Positions 1-8,768 of a stretch of 64,000 nucleotides of DNA are shown here, piece by piece. How positions within the stretch are numbered: the stretch's first letter is position 1; every line of letters starts with the position of its first letter. The stretch spans positions 152,329 to 216,328 of the forward strand of contig CAIMPI010000016.1 of assembly GCA_903843305.1 (NCBI GenBank), in the 5' to 3' direction. The position numbers were made by a program, and so were the translations under genes. The stretch is from an uncultured Chlorobiaceae bacterium. GTDB lineage: Bacteria > Bacteroidota > Chlorobiia > Chlorobiales > Chlorobiaceae. Under the pieces are notes generated by a model. That model had not been told where the DNA came from and searched no databases. It saw nothing but the letters and a program-made list of their open reading frames with translations.

Positions 1-570
1 GAGGATGCCGGTATTCAGGCATTGGCGCTTCATGGGCGAACGCGGAGTCAAATGTATAAGGGAAAGGCTGACTGGAACTGGATTCGGGCAGCGAAGGAGA
101 AGGCGCGGATACCGATTATCGCCAATGGCGATATCTGGTCCGCCGAAGATGCTGTGGCGATGTTTGCAGAGACCGGAGCCGACGGAGTGATGATTGGCAG
201 GGGTTCGATAGGTAACCCCTTTATCTTTGAACAAGCAAAGCAGCTCATCCAAACCGGACAATCGCATCCTCCGCCCGATTTCCGGCAAAGGATACATGCC
301 GCGATCGATCACCTGACGCTCTCGGTGCAGTTCAAGGGGGAAAAGTATGGAAATCTTGAAATGCGCCGTCACTATTCTACCTATCTGAAGGCGCTGCCGA
401 TGGTATCGCGGGTGCGCAACAAGCTCGTGCGTGAGGATGGGTGGGAGCAGGTTATCCAGATTCTTCTTGACTATGAGGCGGAGTGTGAGGGATATGCGCG
501 GGAGGGAAAGATTCACGACGGCGTGGAATATCTTAACGATCATTCAGATAAACTGGTATTGAATTATTAA
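1..570 (+). CDS. tRNA-dihydrouridine synthase, C-terminal part (5' end outside window)
   Basis: The reading frame is open from base 1, so the gene begins upstream of the window. Dus enzymes use FMN and NADPH to reduce specific uridines in the tRNA D-loop. The visible part begins in the TIM barrel with the family segment ALHGRTRSQMYKGKADW, continues through the conserved ANGDI and GVMIGRG phosphate-binding segments, and ends in the helical tRNA-binding domain (RRHYSTYLKALP). This matches the NifR3/DusB-type branch, but which uridine is modified cannot be told. It ends 10 bases before asd and may be cotranscribed with it. Confidence 0.93.
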   Translation, partial: EDAGIQALALHGRTRSQMYKGKADWNWIRAAKEKARIPIIANGDIWSAEDAVAMFAETGADGVMIGRGSIGNPFIFEQAKQLIQTGQSHPPPDFRQRIHAAIDHLTLSVQFKGEKYGNLEMRRHYSTYLKALPMVSRVRNKLVREDGWEQVIQILLDYEAECEGYAREGKIHDGVEYLNDHSDKLVLNY

Positions 571-580
571 AAAATAAGTT

Positions 581-1600
581 ATGAGTAATGCAGATTCGCG
601 CTGCAGAGTAGCAGTGCTTGGTGCAACAGGCTTGGTTGGTCGTACGATGATCAAGGTTCTGGAAGAGAGAAAATTTCCGATAACTGACTTTGTGCCGATT
701 GCTTCCGCAAGAAGCGCCGGTCAGTCGGTGACCTTCAATGGTAAGGAGTATATTATCAGGGAACCTTCAGCCGAAGTGTTTCGAGATGTCGATATTGCAC
801 TTTTTTCTGCTGGCGCAACAGCAAGTAAAGAGTGGGCGCCGATTGCCGCTGCAGAAGGCGCTATTGTGATCGATAACTCATCGGCATTCCGCATGGATCC
901 TGATGTTCCTCTTGTTGTGCCCGAAGTCAATCCCGGAGACATTTTTAAAGCAGATGGTACACCTGAGCCGATTATTGCCAACCCCAACTGTTCGACCATT
1001 CAGATGGTGGTGGTACTCAAGCCCTTGTATGACCACTTTGGCATCAAAAGAGTGGTTGTTTCAACCTATCAGTCAGTCACTGGCAAGGGAAAGGCAGGAC
1101 GTGATGCCCTCGAAAGTGAGCTTGCCGGTGATGAGCAGGAGCAGTTTACCCATTTTCATCAGATCGCCTTCAATGCCGTACCGCAGATTGATGTGTTTAC
1201 AGAGAACGGCTACACCAAGGAAGAGATGAAGATGGTGAACGAGACCAAAAAAATTATGGGCGATGACTCCATCAGCGTTTCACCCACGACAGTCCGCATA
1301 CCCGTGTATGGCGGCCATGGCGAGTCTCTCAACATTGAGCTGGCCAAGGATTTCGATATTGATGAAGTGCGTGCACTGCTTGGCCGTTCACCCGGCATCA
1401 TCCTGCAGGACGATCCGTCGGCGCGACTCTATCCAATGCCGTTGACCTCCTACGAGCGCGACGAAGTCTTTGTCGGGCGCATTCGCCGCGATTACTGGCA
1501 CCCCCAGACGCTGAATATGTGGATTGTTGCTGATAACCTTCGCAAAGGCGCGGCCACCAATGCGGTTCAGATTGCTGAGGTTATTGTGGCGAAGAATTGA
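581..1600 (+). CDS. asd: Aspartate-semialdehyde dehydrogenase
   Basis: A 339-residue NADP-dependent enzyme that reduces aspartyl phosphate to aspartate semialdehyde, the branch point to lysine/diaminopimelate, threonine and methionine. The N-terminal nucleotide-binding glycine motif is VLGATGLVGRTM (about 12-23). The catalytic cysteine is C137 in NPNCSTIQ. The substrate-binding segment QSVTGKGKAG and the catalytic-histidine region YGGHGESL are present. Length is normal for the family. The ATG start follows the dus stop by 10 bases with only a weak purine-rich ribosome site. dapB, a later enzyme of the same pathway, is at 33632. Confidence 0.96.
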   Translation: MSNADSRCRVAVLGATGLVGRTMIKVLEERKFPITDFVPIASARSAGQSVTFNGKEYIIREPSAEVFRDVDIALFSAGATASKEWAPIAAAEGAIVIDNSSAFRMDPDVPLVVPEVNPGDIFKADGTPEPIIANPNCSTIQMVVVLKPLYDHFGIKRVVVSTYQSVTGKGKAGRDALESELAGDEQEQFTHFHQIAFNAVPQIDVFTENGYTKEEMKMVNETKKIMGDDSISVSPTTVRIPVYGGHGESLNIELAKDFDIDEVRALLGRSPGIILQDDPSARLYPMPLTSYERDEVFVGRIRRDYWHPQTLNMWIVADNLRKGAATNAVQIAEVIVAKN

Positions 1601-1742
1601 TGGGTTGGCTGAAGAAAAGCTACAAGAATATTTTGGTTATTCAGCGGTGAGGTAGTCGAGCTACGTTGGCGACTATTTCACTGCAATTCAATTGCATTGG
1701 TTGTAAGCTTTAACTTCAATGTCTTTTTGATGAGATAGCATT

Positions 1743-2000
1743 ATGCCTGAGATTAGCCGTTTTCTTGGGATAGTTATACGGATGTATATTCGGGAACACA
1801 CTCCGCCACATTTTCATGCTGAATATGGCGAATATGAAATTACTGTGGATATTGAAACCGGGGTGGTAAACGGCAGGTTTCCAAGAAGAGCCTTGAGTGC
1901 TGTGCTTGATTGGTATACTCTTCATCAGCAGGAACTTATGGCTAATTGGGAAGCTGCAATGAACAGAAAGCCACTATCGAAAATTAAGCCACTGGAGTAA
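1743..2000 (+). CDS. DUF4160 domain protein
   Basis: An 85-residue protein matching the DUF4160 pattern: a start MPEISRFLGIVIRMYIREH, the signature PPHFHAEYGEYE, and a short helical tail. The gene ends three bases before a DUF2442 gene. This pairing is common on mobile and accessory DNA and resembles a toxin-antitoxin arrangement, although no activity is established. The two genes sit directly before a large TIR protein, so the pair may mark the left side of an accessory block. The 140 bases between asd and this gene show no other feature. Confidence 0.8.
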   Translation: MPEISRFLGIVIRMYIREHTPPHFHAEYGEYEITVDIETGVVNGRFPRRALSAVLDWYTLHQQELMANWEAAMNRKPLSKIKPLE

Positions 2001-2003
2001 ATC

Positions 2004-2258
2004 ATGTTTATGCACGTTACACAAGCCAGATATTGCGGAGACTACAAGGTATGGGTTGCGTTCAATGACGGCGCGGCAGGGGAGATTGATTTATCTTCCG
2101 AGTTGTACGGGGAATTGTTTGAACCACTCAAAGATAAGGATGTTTTCAGTTCCTTCACTCTCGAAGGTCACACCTTGAGCTGGAGCAATGGAGCTGATTT
2201 TGCGCCTGAGTTTCTGAGGGAGCAAATCTCCTGCACTTCCGTGCCTGTGAACTTTTGA
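2004..2258 (+). CDS. DUF2442 domain protein
   Basis: An 84-residue protein of the DUF2442 family, recognisable from the beta-rich core (VWVAFNDGAAGEIDLS) and the closing GHTLSWSNGADFAPEFL segment. Its ATG lies three bases after the stop of the DUF4160 gene, so the two are almost certainly cotranscribed. DUF2442 proteins are often the partner of DUF4160 proteins and may be DNA-binding antitoxin-like subunits; that role is inference from the pairing only. No catalytic residues are recognised. Confidence 0.8.
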   Translation: MFMHVTQARYCGDYKVWVAFNDGAAGEIDLSSELYGELFEPLKDKDVFSSFTLEGHTLSWSNGADFAPEFLREQISCTSVPVNF

Positions 2259-2356
2259 CGATAAACTGCGTCCTGCTGGTGGCTTTTGTTGCTGAGGAAT
2301 ACTGGTTTTGAAACTGCTTGATTTCAGGTAATGTTCACTCTCTCAATAGTGAAGCA

Positions 2357-5300
2357 ATGGCAGACTCTTTTCTCTATGATGTTTTCCTGAGCCACAACCA
2401 CGCGGATAAGCCTAAGGTGCGGCGTCTCGCTGAGCGCCTAAAGGTTGCTGGTGTTCGGGTATGGCTGGATGAGTGGGTTGTCAAAGCTGGCGACATTATC
2501 TCTTTGAAAGTGGATGAGGGGCTGGAGCAGTCGCGGGTGCTGTTGCTCTGCATCTCGCCCGCAGCACTGGCTTCGGGTTGGGTGGCGCTGGAGCGGAGCA
2601 CCGCCGTCCACCGCGACCCTGCAAACGTTGGTCGCCGCTTTATCCCAATTTTACTTGCAGAATGTGATCTTCCTGATACGCTTGCGAAATACAAGTATTT
2701 GGACTTCTGCGATGAATCTGATGTTGCTTTTGCGGAAGTGCTGACCTCATGCAAGCCAGGAACAGATTCTTTTCCCCCATCTTCTCAGCATGAGGTTCAG
2801 AAGAGAGCAGTAGCGAAAAAGTCAAAATCGGCAACGGCACAGCGGGCGCCTGAACAACTTGCAGTGCTTGAGAGGAAGCTTATGGGACATAAAGGATGGG
2901 TGCGCAGTGTGGCCGTCAGCTCGGATGGCTCTTGGATGGTATCTGGATCGCACGATAAGACGCTCAAGATTTGGGATCTGGAGAGTGGTGAATGCCAAGT
3001 GACGCTTCAAGGGCATACAGGCAAGGTGCTTTCAGTCGCGATCACACCTGATAGAAAGCGGATTCTTTCAAGTTCAAATGATACGTCGATCCGTATTTGG
3101 GATACTCGTTTTGGCAATGAATTGGCGAAGGTGTTTGGTCATAAGCAAGCACAATCAGTGATCGCGTTGCCGGATAATGATCGAGGACTTTCTGCCGAGA
3201 GTTTGACTCTAAAGCTGTTGGATCTTACTGTGGGAGTCTGTCTCAAGACCATTCAATGCAATGAGTATATCTGGACTAGCGCCCTCAATCAGGCGGGGAA
3301 CCAAGCGTTGTCAGGGCATGGAGATGGACGAATTCGGCTTTGGAATCTCGAGTCAGGCAAATGTCTGATGATTCTTAAAGGCCATTCGGGAGGTGTAAGA
3401 TCTGTTCAGATTTCGCCGGATGGACGTTCTGCTGTATCTGCTGCGCAAGACAAGACCATCAAAGTTTGGAATCTCGAAACGGGGGCCTGTATTGGAACGT
3501 TGGAGGGACATCAAGATCGAGTGTTTTCTGTTGCCATCTCCTCCGATGGTACCTTGATTGCTTCTGCGGGGTTCACTGACCACACGGTTCGACTGTGGGA
3601 TTGGAAATCGGGGAGATGCTTGCAGGTGATCACAGCCGATGATAATTGGAAGCCGATGTCTGTCGCTTTTAGTCCTGATGGTTCGCGGCTTGTGGTGGGA
3701 ATATCTGGGAATACAATTTATGTTTATCGTCTTCGCAGTACTCTACGCAAACTTCCAGTCGTGGCTACGCGTCGCTACGTGAATGCCAAGGTGGTGCTGC
3801 TCGGGGAGGGAACTGCGGGCAAAACTTCTCTGGCGCATCGGTTAATTGAAGATCGATATGTCATCAAGGATCGCACGCATGGCATGAATGTCTGGCGGCT
3901 GGAGCTACCGCTTTCGCCAGACGCCACGCTGGAACGCGAAGCTTTGCTCTGGGATCTTGCTGGACAGGAGGATTATCGCCTGATTCATCAACTTTTTCTG
4001 GAGCAGACCGCGCTGGCGCTGCTGCTTATTAACCCCCAGAAGGAAGACCCATTTTTTGAAGCAGGAGACTGGCTCAAGGCTCTGCAGACTGCCGCGAGCA
4101 TGACGTCATCTGCGAGAGAAGCTGCACGCTTGTTGGTCTTTTCCCAGATAGATGTCGGTGGGATGAAGCTAAGTAATACGAAGATTAAGCGCTTTTGTGA
4201 GCAGCACAGTTTTGCTGACTGGCTCCCAACAAGCTCTAAGTCAGGTGAAAATTGCTCGGATAAAGAGAATGGTGGAGAGCCCTCGAAACTGAAACAGTTC
4301 ATTGCTCAGAGCATTCCTTGGGACAAGCTGGAGTGGACGAGTACACCGCGTTTGCTGGCAGAACTGAAGAATGCCGTGATGGCTATGCGCGATGAGTCGG
4401 ACATCCGGTTGCTGCGGTTTGCCGAACTGGCGCAGCGATTGAAACAAGCATTGCCGTGGGAAAAGTTTATAGAGTCCGATGTGCGCACGGCAGTGACGTT
4501 GCTTGCCAACCATGGCTTGGTGCATCCGCTGAAGTTTGGTGATTTAGTGCTACTGCGTCCCGACCTTATCAATGGTTACGCTGGGGCAGTAATCCGTGCG
4601 GCGCGAGCGCATACGGATGAGATCGGTTGTGTGTTGGAGGCAGATATTTATAAAGAGGATTTCGACTTCATGGGTGTCGAGCGGCTGAAGCATCATCCCG
4701 ATGAGGAGCTGCTCCTGCGGGCGCTGGTGCAGACCTTTCTCGATCATTCGCTCTGCATCGCTGAGGATACGCCGCACGGTCGCCACCTTGTTTTTCCGTC
4801 GCAATATCGTCGAGAAAAGGACATCCCGCATGAACCGGATATCTTTGTCTCCTACACCTTCAGCGGCGAATGGCAGACGATATGGACTACGCTGGTGGTG
4901 CGTCTCTGGTACAGTCAGGAATTTGTGCATCGCGAATTGTGGCGAAATGCAGCGGAGTTTGAATCGTCAAGGAAGCAAACGTTAGGCTTGAAGGTAACGA
5001 AAGAGGGAAATGGCGAAGCCTCCATTAGCCTTTACTTTGACCATCAGGTTTCCGATGACTTGAAGGTAATTTTCATCGAATATGTTCACCGGCATTTGGC
5101 CAAGTACGCTTGCGACGTGACGCGAGACCGACGGTATGTCTGCCCGGAGTGCGGCAAGCCTGTCAAAGATATTGAAGCAGTTCGCGAACGCATCGCCGAC
5201 GGAAAGAGCTTCATTATCTGTAATAAGTGCGATGAAAAAGTGCCGTTTATTGACTTTATCGAGCAACGGCTCAAGAGCGATCCTGTTGCCCGCGAGATTT

Positions 5301-5782
5301 TGGCAATGGACGACAATACTAACCGACAACTCGATACCCAAGCGCTAGAGCAAATCCTCATTGGTCATATCATGGCTATTGTTGGTGAGGCAAACCAGAT
5401 ATTTCGTCCGGTAACAATGTTCGACTATGGCATTGATGGTGAAGTGGAGTTCAAGGACAACGATGGCAAGGCCAGCGGCAACAAAATCTACGTACAGCTC
5501 AAAAGCGGACACTCCTACCTGCGCACCCGCAAAAGCGATGGTCGCGAGGTCTTCGACGTGACGAACGACCGCCACCTCGATTACTGGATCAACCAGCCAG
5601 TGGTTGTCTATCTCGTTATCCGTCAAAAGGAAGAGATGAGCGGCGAGGAAGTCATCCGCTGGATGAATGTGACAAGCTACCTCAAAAATCGGAAGGAAAA
5701 GCAAAGCCGCCAGATAATCTTCAGTGGGGAGAAACTCGACATGAAAGCTGTGTATCGGGTGCGGGATAAGTTTTTTCCATGA
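2357..5782 (+). CDS. TIR - WD40 propeller - Roc GTPase/COR-like - zinc ribbon - DUF4365 nuclease-like protein
   Basis: A 1141-residue multidomain protein, counted from the ATG at 2357; a TTG at 2318 would add 13 residues but precedes the TIR fold. Domains in order: TIR (about 5-135, from YDVFLSHNHADK; putative NADase glutamate E79 in SGWVALE); seven WD40 blades (about 176-460, GH...WD/WN signatures); Roc-type Ras-like GTPase (P-loop GEGTAGKTS with K489, switch DLAGQEDYR, a G4-like SQID instead of NKxD); a COR-like helical region; a zinc ribbon (C929, C932, C955, C958); and a C-terminal DUF4365 domain with a PD-(D/E)XK-like pattern (D1027, Q1047, K1049). By analogy with TIR and STAND defence proteins, the propeller and GTPase probably sense and switch while TIR and/or DUF4365 act as effectors on NAD or nucleic acid. 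That function is inferred, not shown. Confidence 0.9.
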   Translation: MADSFLYDVFLSHNHADKPKVRRLAERLKVAGVRVWLDEWVVKAGDIISLKVDEGLEQSRVLLLCISPAALASGWVALERSTAVHRDPANVGRRFIPILLAECDLPDTLAKYKYLDFCDESDVAFAEVLTSCKPGTDSFPPSSQHEVQKRAVAKKSKSATAQRAPEQLAVLERKLMGHKGWVRSVAVSSDGSWMVSGSHDKTLKIWDLESGECQVTLQGHTGKVLSVAITPDRKRILSSSNDTSIRIWDTRFGNELAKVFGHKQAQSVIALPDNDRGLSAESLTLKLLDLTVGVCLKTIQCNEYIWTSALNQAGNQALSGHGDGRIRLWNLESGKCLMILKGHSGGVRSVQISPDGRSAVSAAQDKTIKVWNLETGACIGTLEGHQDRVFSVAISSDGTLIASAGFTDHTVRLWDWKSGRCLQVITADDNWKPMSVAFSPDGSRLVVGISGNTIYVYRLRSTLRKLPVVATRRYVNAKVVLLGEGTAGKTSLAHRLIEDRYVIKDRTHGMNVWRLELPLSPDATLEREALLWDLAGQEDYRLIHQLFLEQTALALLLINPQKEDPFFEAGDWLKALQTAASMTSSAREAARLLVFSQIDVGGMKLSNTKIKRFCEQHSFADWLPTSSKSGENCSDKENGGEPSKLKQFIAQSIPWDKLEWTSTPRLLAELKNAVMAMRDESDIRLLRFAELAQRLKQALPWEKFIESDVRTAVTLLANHGLVHPLKFGDLVLLRPDLINGYAGAVIRAARAHTDEIGCVLEADIYKEDFDFMGVERLKHHPDEELLLRALVQTFLDHSLCIAEDTPHGRHLVFPSQYRREKDIPHEPDIFVSYTFSGEWQTIWTTLVVRLWYSQEFVHRELWRNAAEFESSRKQTLGLKVTKEGNGEASISLYFDHQVSDDLKVIFIEYVHRHLAKYACDVTRDRRYVCPECGKPVKDIEAVRERIADGKSFIICNKCDEKVPFIDFIEQRLKSDPVAREILAMDDNTNRQLDTQALEQILIGHIMAIVGEANQIFRPVTMFDYGIDGEVEFKDNDGKASGNKIYVQLKSGHSYLRTRKSDGREVFDVTNDRHLDYWINQPVVVYLVIRQKEEMSGEEVIRWMNVTSYLKNRKEKQSRQIIFSGEKLDMKAVYRVRDKFFP

Positions 5783-5817
5783 TTCACTTTTCAGGCATCA
5801 GCACTTAGGATGTCAGT

Positions 5818-5979
5818 ATGTCAAATTCTTATCCTGAGAAGTTGCGTATGGTTCAGGTAAATCATCGCTTCGGAAAATACAGTGATTTATGGCAGGGATA
5901 TGTTATTGTTGACTCTCATAATGAGTCAGCTCAATTGATTATTCCGTTAAACAATTCGGAAATCTTGGTGCCAGCATGA
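5818..5979 (+). CDS. Small hypothetical ORF, 53 residues
   Basis: ATG to TGA with no family recognised. It starts MSNSYPEKLRMVQVNHRFG and has a beta-rich middle (QGYVIVDSHNESAQLIIPL). It follows the TIR gene by 35 bases, and its stop overlaps the ATG of the next small ORF in an ATGA arrangement typical of translationally coupled genes, which is the only positive evidence that it is translated. It could also be a decayed remnant. Confidence 0.35.
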   Translation: MSNSYPEKLRMVQVNHRFGKYSDLWQGYVIVDSHNESAQLIIPLNNSEILVPA

Positions 5980-6101
5980 CTTCGTTCGCCTGTCAATCAG
6001 TAGTAACTCAAATACGAGCAAAGCCGAAAGTGAAGGGTATCATCGCTGGTGAGGTACTTAATCCAAGCCAGCTCAAGAAGTATCTGAACACAGATTGGTA
6101 A
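5976..6101 (+). CDS. Small hypothetical ORF, 41 residues
   Basis: It begins at the ATGA shared with the preceding small ORF and ends 11 bases before the ATG chosen for the YhcG nuclease. The C-terminal half (KPKVKGIIAGEVLNPSQLKKYLNTDW region) is lysine-rich and reads like a real polypeptide. No family is recognised. It may be a small accessory protein of the surrounding block or the tail of a lost gene. Confidence 0.3.
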   Translation: MTSFACQSVVTQIRAKPKVKGIIAGEVLNPSQLKKYLNTDW

Positions 6102-6112
6102 ATGTGAACAGT

Positions 6113-7273
6113 ATGAACTATAAACAGTTACTTGCCCTTTTCAAAGAGACCCATCTGGAGTTGCAGAAGAGAGCCGCCCGGTCGGTCGATACCTCCCTTG
6201 TGATCCGGAACTGGTTTTTCGGGTGGTATATTGTGGAGTTTGAGCAAGGTGGTGCTGAACGAGCTGAACTCTATGGCAAGAGCCTGATCATCCGACTCTC
6301 AAGAGAACTCAAAACCCTTGGGTTGAAAGGTGTCTCCTCGACCAGTCTCAAGCAGTGCCGGACGTTTTATCTGGCTTACAAAAAGATTGGTCAGACACTG
6401 TCTGACCAATCTTCTGGTGAGTGCAGTGGACTACAGGAGATTCAACAGACACTGTCTGTTACATCTTTTGATGCCATTGCCAATGCTCCCGAGATGCTTC
6501 AGGAACTCTCCGCAACATTGGCAGGCAGATTCTCTCTGGGATGGTCGCACTACGTTACTCTGCTGACCATCTCAAACGTCGATGAAAGAAGGTTTTACGA
6601 AATTGAAGCAAGAGAAAACGGTTGGGGTGTAAGGGAACTGGATAGACAGATATCAGCCTCGCTTTATGAACGGTTGGCACTCAGCAGGGACAAGGAGGGT
6701 ATCAGGCAGCTTGCTCAAAAGGGGCTGGTTATTGAAAAGGTGAGTGATGTGATCAAGAACCCTTTTGTGCTTGAGTTTCTTGATCTGGAAGAGAAGAGCG
6801 CTTATTCGGAACATGCACTCGAAACGGCCATTATTGAACGTCTTGAACACTTCCTGCTTGAACTGGGCAAGGGGTTTCTCTTTGAGGCCCGTCAGAAACG
6901 GTTCACCTTCGACAACGACCACTTCTATGTTGATCTGGTCTTCTATAATCGTCTTTTGCGCTGCTATGTGCTCATTGATCTCAAACGCGACAAGCTGACG
7001 CATCAGGATCTGGGTCAGATGCAGATGTATGTGAACTACTTTGATCGGTATGTCAAAACCGAAGATGAACTGCCGACAATCGGCATTCTGTTGTGCCATC
7101 GCAAGCATGATGCACTGGTTGAACTGACTCTTCCCAAGGATTCAAATATTTTTGCATCGAAGTATCTGCTCTATCTGCCCTCGAAAGAGGAGCTGAAGAT
7201 GCAACTGGAAGAAGCTGCTGGAATTACGCATCGGGAAAATATAGATCAGGCGGATATGGACAATGTTCGATAA
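6113..7273 (+). CDS. YhcG-type PDDEXK nuclease (DUF1016)
   Basis: 386 residues from the ATG at 6113; an in-frame TTG at 6095 overlaps the previous small ORF. The N-terminal DUF1016_N region is recognisable from TSLVIRNWFFGWYIVEFEQ and a winged-helix-like segment. The C-terminal third is a PD-(D/E)XK nuclease: FYVDLVFYN supplies the acidic residue and LIDLKRDKLTHQDLGQMQMY the D/E-x-K plus helix. Proteins of this family occur beside restriction systems and transposons and are thought to cut or resolve DNA, but a specific role is not established. Here it follows the TIR protein, supporting a small defence block. Confidence 0.85.
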   Translation: MNYKQLLALFKETHLELQKRAARSVDTSLVIRNWFFGWYIVEFEQGGAERAELYGKSLIIRLSRELKTLGLKGVSSTSLKQCRTFYLAYKKIGQTLSDQSSGECSGLQEIQQTLSVTSFDAIANAPEMLQELSATLAGRFSLGWSHYVTLLTISNVDERRFYEIEARENGWGVRELDRQISASLYERLALSRDKEGIRQLAQKGLVIEKVSDVIKNPFVLEFLDLEEKSAYSEHALETAIIERLEHFLLELGKGFLFEARQKRFTFDNDHFYVDLVFYNRLLRCYVLIDLKRDKLTHQDLGQMQMYVNYFDRYVKTEDELPTIGILLCHRKHDALVELTLPKDSNIFASKYLLYLPSKEELKMQLEEAAGITHRENIDQADMDNVR

Positions 7274-7389
7274 ATGGGTCAATCAGGATAGCAGCACTGT
7301 TCTTGCCTGGCGTAACCGGGTTGTTGTTGGGGCTGAAGTCTCTATTCTGGATCTTTTGCGAAAGGTTGTAAAACCCACGTTCAAAGCTG

Positions 7390-8241
7390 CTACTCAAGAG
7401 CCATCAATGCTGCGCTGATGGCTTTTATAACCGTGGGTGAAGAGATTTTGAATTGCTGCGGGTTCCCGATGAAAATTGATGGAGGTAAGCTGAGCGGGTT
7501 CAGGGTAAGCGATGTCTCTTTTTCAATCAGGGTGATCATGGCCTTGCTGGCCCTTGCGCCAGCAATCTGCACGTCTGTTTCACGACAGATCGGGTTGTTT
7601 ATAAGTTCTCTGATGGCGAAGTATTCGGTTTCCGCCAGGTTTTTTACCGGACGGCAGGAAAATTTTTCCATTCTGCCATTGTTCGATATGGTCAGCAGCA
7701 CATAGTTGTTTTCAAGTTCAAGAATGATTTGCGGTTTCACCGTGAACCTCGACAGGTACAGAAGAGGGAGTTGAGACGTCCCATTGAATACTATCCGGTG
7801 TTCGGTTGAAAAGTGCTCTGAAGCTGTTCGGCATGGTTCTGCAGAATAGAAAAGCAGAAGGCGGTTGTCAGGAGCTTCGTCGCTCATACCATAATGTATA
7901 CAGTCGCAACGGTACTCTTCAGGATGGTTTAAAAAGTATCCTGCCTCAATCCCGCAGTATTCTGAACATTCTTCAGGGCTTGCTCCGATGGGAAAGCAAG
8001 TTGGAAGAGGCAGATAAATTTCCGGTGCTACGCAGAGCGCAAGCTCTTCCTGGCGCCACTCCTTGAGGTGGTGGTCGAGCTTTTGCAGAAAACGCATTCT
8101 TTTGCCTGAAGCAAGACCGCCAAGTCCATAAGGCATCGTTTTGCATGCACTAAGGATATATCCGCTGCCGCTGGATGTTTTAAGTCGGACAACAGAGCAC
8201 TCTTCTGTGTCGATGGTGCAGGCTATGACGCTCTTGCTCAT
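7390..8241 (-). CDS. Hypothetical protein, possibly PilM-like
   Basis: 283 residues with no confidently recognised family. The start CTIDTEECSVVRLK and the end VIKAISAALMALE resemble the first and last strands of actin-fold pilus assembly proteins (PilM). The middle has several cysteines (CSEYCGIEAGYF, YRCDCIHYG) without a clear metal motif. It lies 11 bases downstream of a ComEA-like gene on the same strand, so a role in competence or type IV pilus assembly is a reasonable guess. Treat the family placement as tentative. Confidence 0.6.
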   Translation of the reverse strand: MSKSVIACTIDTEECSVVRLKTSSGSGYILSACKTMPYGLGGLASGKRMRFLQKLDHHLKEWRQEELALCVAPEIYLPLPTCFPIGASPEECSEYCGIEAGYFLNHPEEYRCDCIHYGMSDEAPDNRLLLFYSAEPCRTASEHFSTEHRIVFNGTSQLPLLYLSRFTVKPQIILELENNYVLLTISNNGRMEKFSCRPVKNLAETEYFAIRELINNPICRETDVQIAGARASKAMITLIEKETSLTLNPLSLPPSIFIGNPQQFKISSPTVIKAISAALMALE

Positions 8242-8252
8242 TATTCGGGATA

Positions 8253-8768
8253 TTATTCGAGAGTGAAATATTTATTGAGGAATTCAAGCTTTTTATTGCC
8301 TATTCCCTTGACTTGAAGAAAGTCCTGAAATTGAAGCACTTTTCCTCCTTTTGCCGTCCTGAAGGTAATCAGGCGTTGGGCCATCACCGGCCCGATTCCC
8401 GGAATCTTCTGTAACTGCAGGACAGTAGCTTTGTTGAAAGGAATGGTTCCGGTAAACACCTTTTTCTCCGATGGGTGACGTGTTCCTCTCTTTTCAGAGG
8501 CTCTGCCCTGTTTTTCTGTTTCAGCTTCCTGCATCACCTCTTCTTTGACAGTAGCCTGAGCCATAGAGGCAAGGGCAATCAGGCTGTCGACCTCTTCTTC
8601 ATGGTATTGGGCCGTTTCAATTTTTTTAACAAGAACGTCTGCTTTTTCTACCGAGCGGATATTCTTAAGGACGCCACCAAGCAGCAAAAATCCCAGAAGA
8701 GCCGAGACCAGAGTGATTTCCGACCTGGTCAAGCTGAGCTTGACGGCCAGTCTTTCGAAGAGCTTCAT
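8253..8768 (-). CDS. Helix-hairpin-helix protein, ComEA-like, membrane-anchored
   Basis: 171 residues. One membrane segment near the N-terminus (ITLVSALLGFLLLGGVL, about 18-34) is followed by a charged linker and two helix-hairpin-helix motifs at the C-terminus (IPGIGPVMAQRLI and VKGIGNKKLEFL). ComEA-type proteins bind DNA non-specifically and help pull transforming DNA across the outer envelope; that is the likely role here. The start overlaps the alr stop by four bases (ATGA), so the order alr, this gene, then the PilM-like gene looks like one transcript. Confidence 0.82.
   Translation of the reverse strand: MKLFERLAVKLSLTRSEITLVSALLGFLLLGGVLKNIRSVEKADVLVKKIETAQYHEEEVDSLIALASMAQATVKEEVMQEAETEKQGRASEKRGTRHPSEKKVFTGTIPFNKATVLQLQKIPGIGPVMAQRLITFRTAKGGKVLQFQDFLQVKGIGNKKLEFLNKYFTLE

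Larger units (their letters stand above)
5783..6112. other. Gap between two defence-like genes holding two tiny ORFs
   Basis: This 330-base stretch separates the TIR multidomain gene from the YhcG nuclease gene. It contains two short plus-strand ORFs joined by an ATGA overlap (5818-5979 and 5976-6101), listed separately. No terminator hairpin or tRNA is visible, so the whole block from 1743 to 7273 could be read as one transcript. Confidence 0.5.

Noticed and set aside
7263..7420. About 52-codon ORF starting MFDKWVNQDS after the YhcG gene
   Set aside because: It overlaps both neighbouring genes, has no family resemblance and no ribosome site of note.
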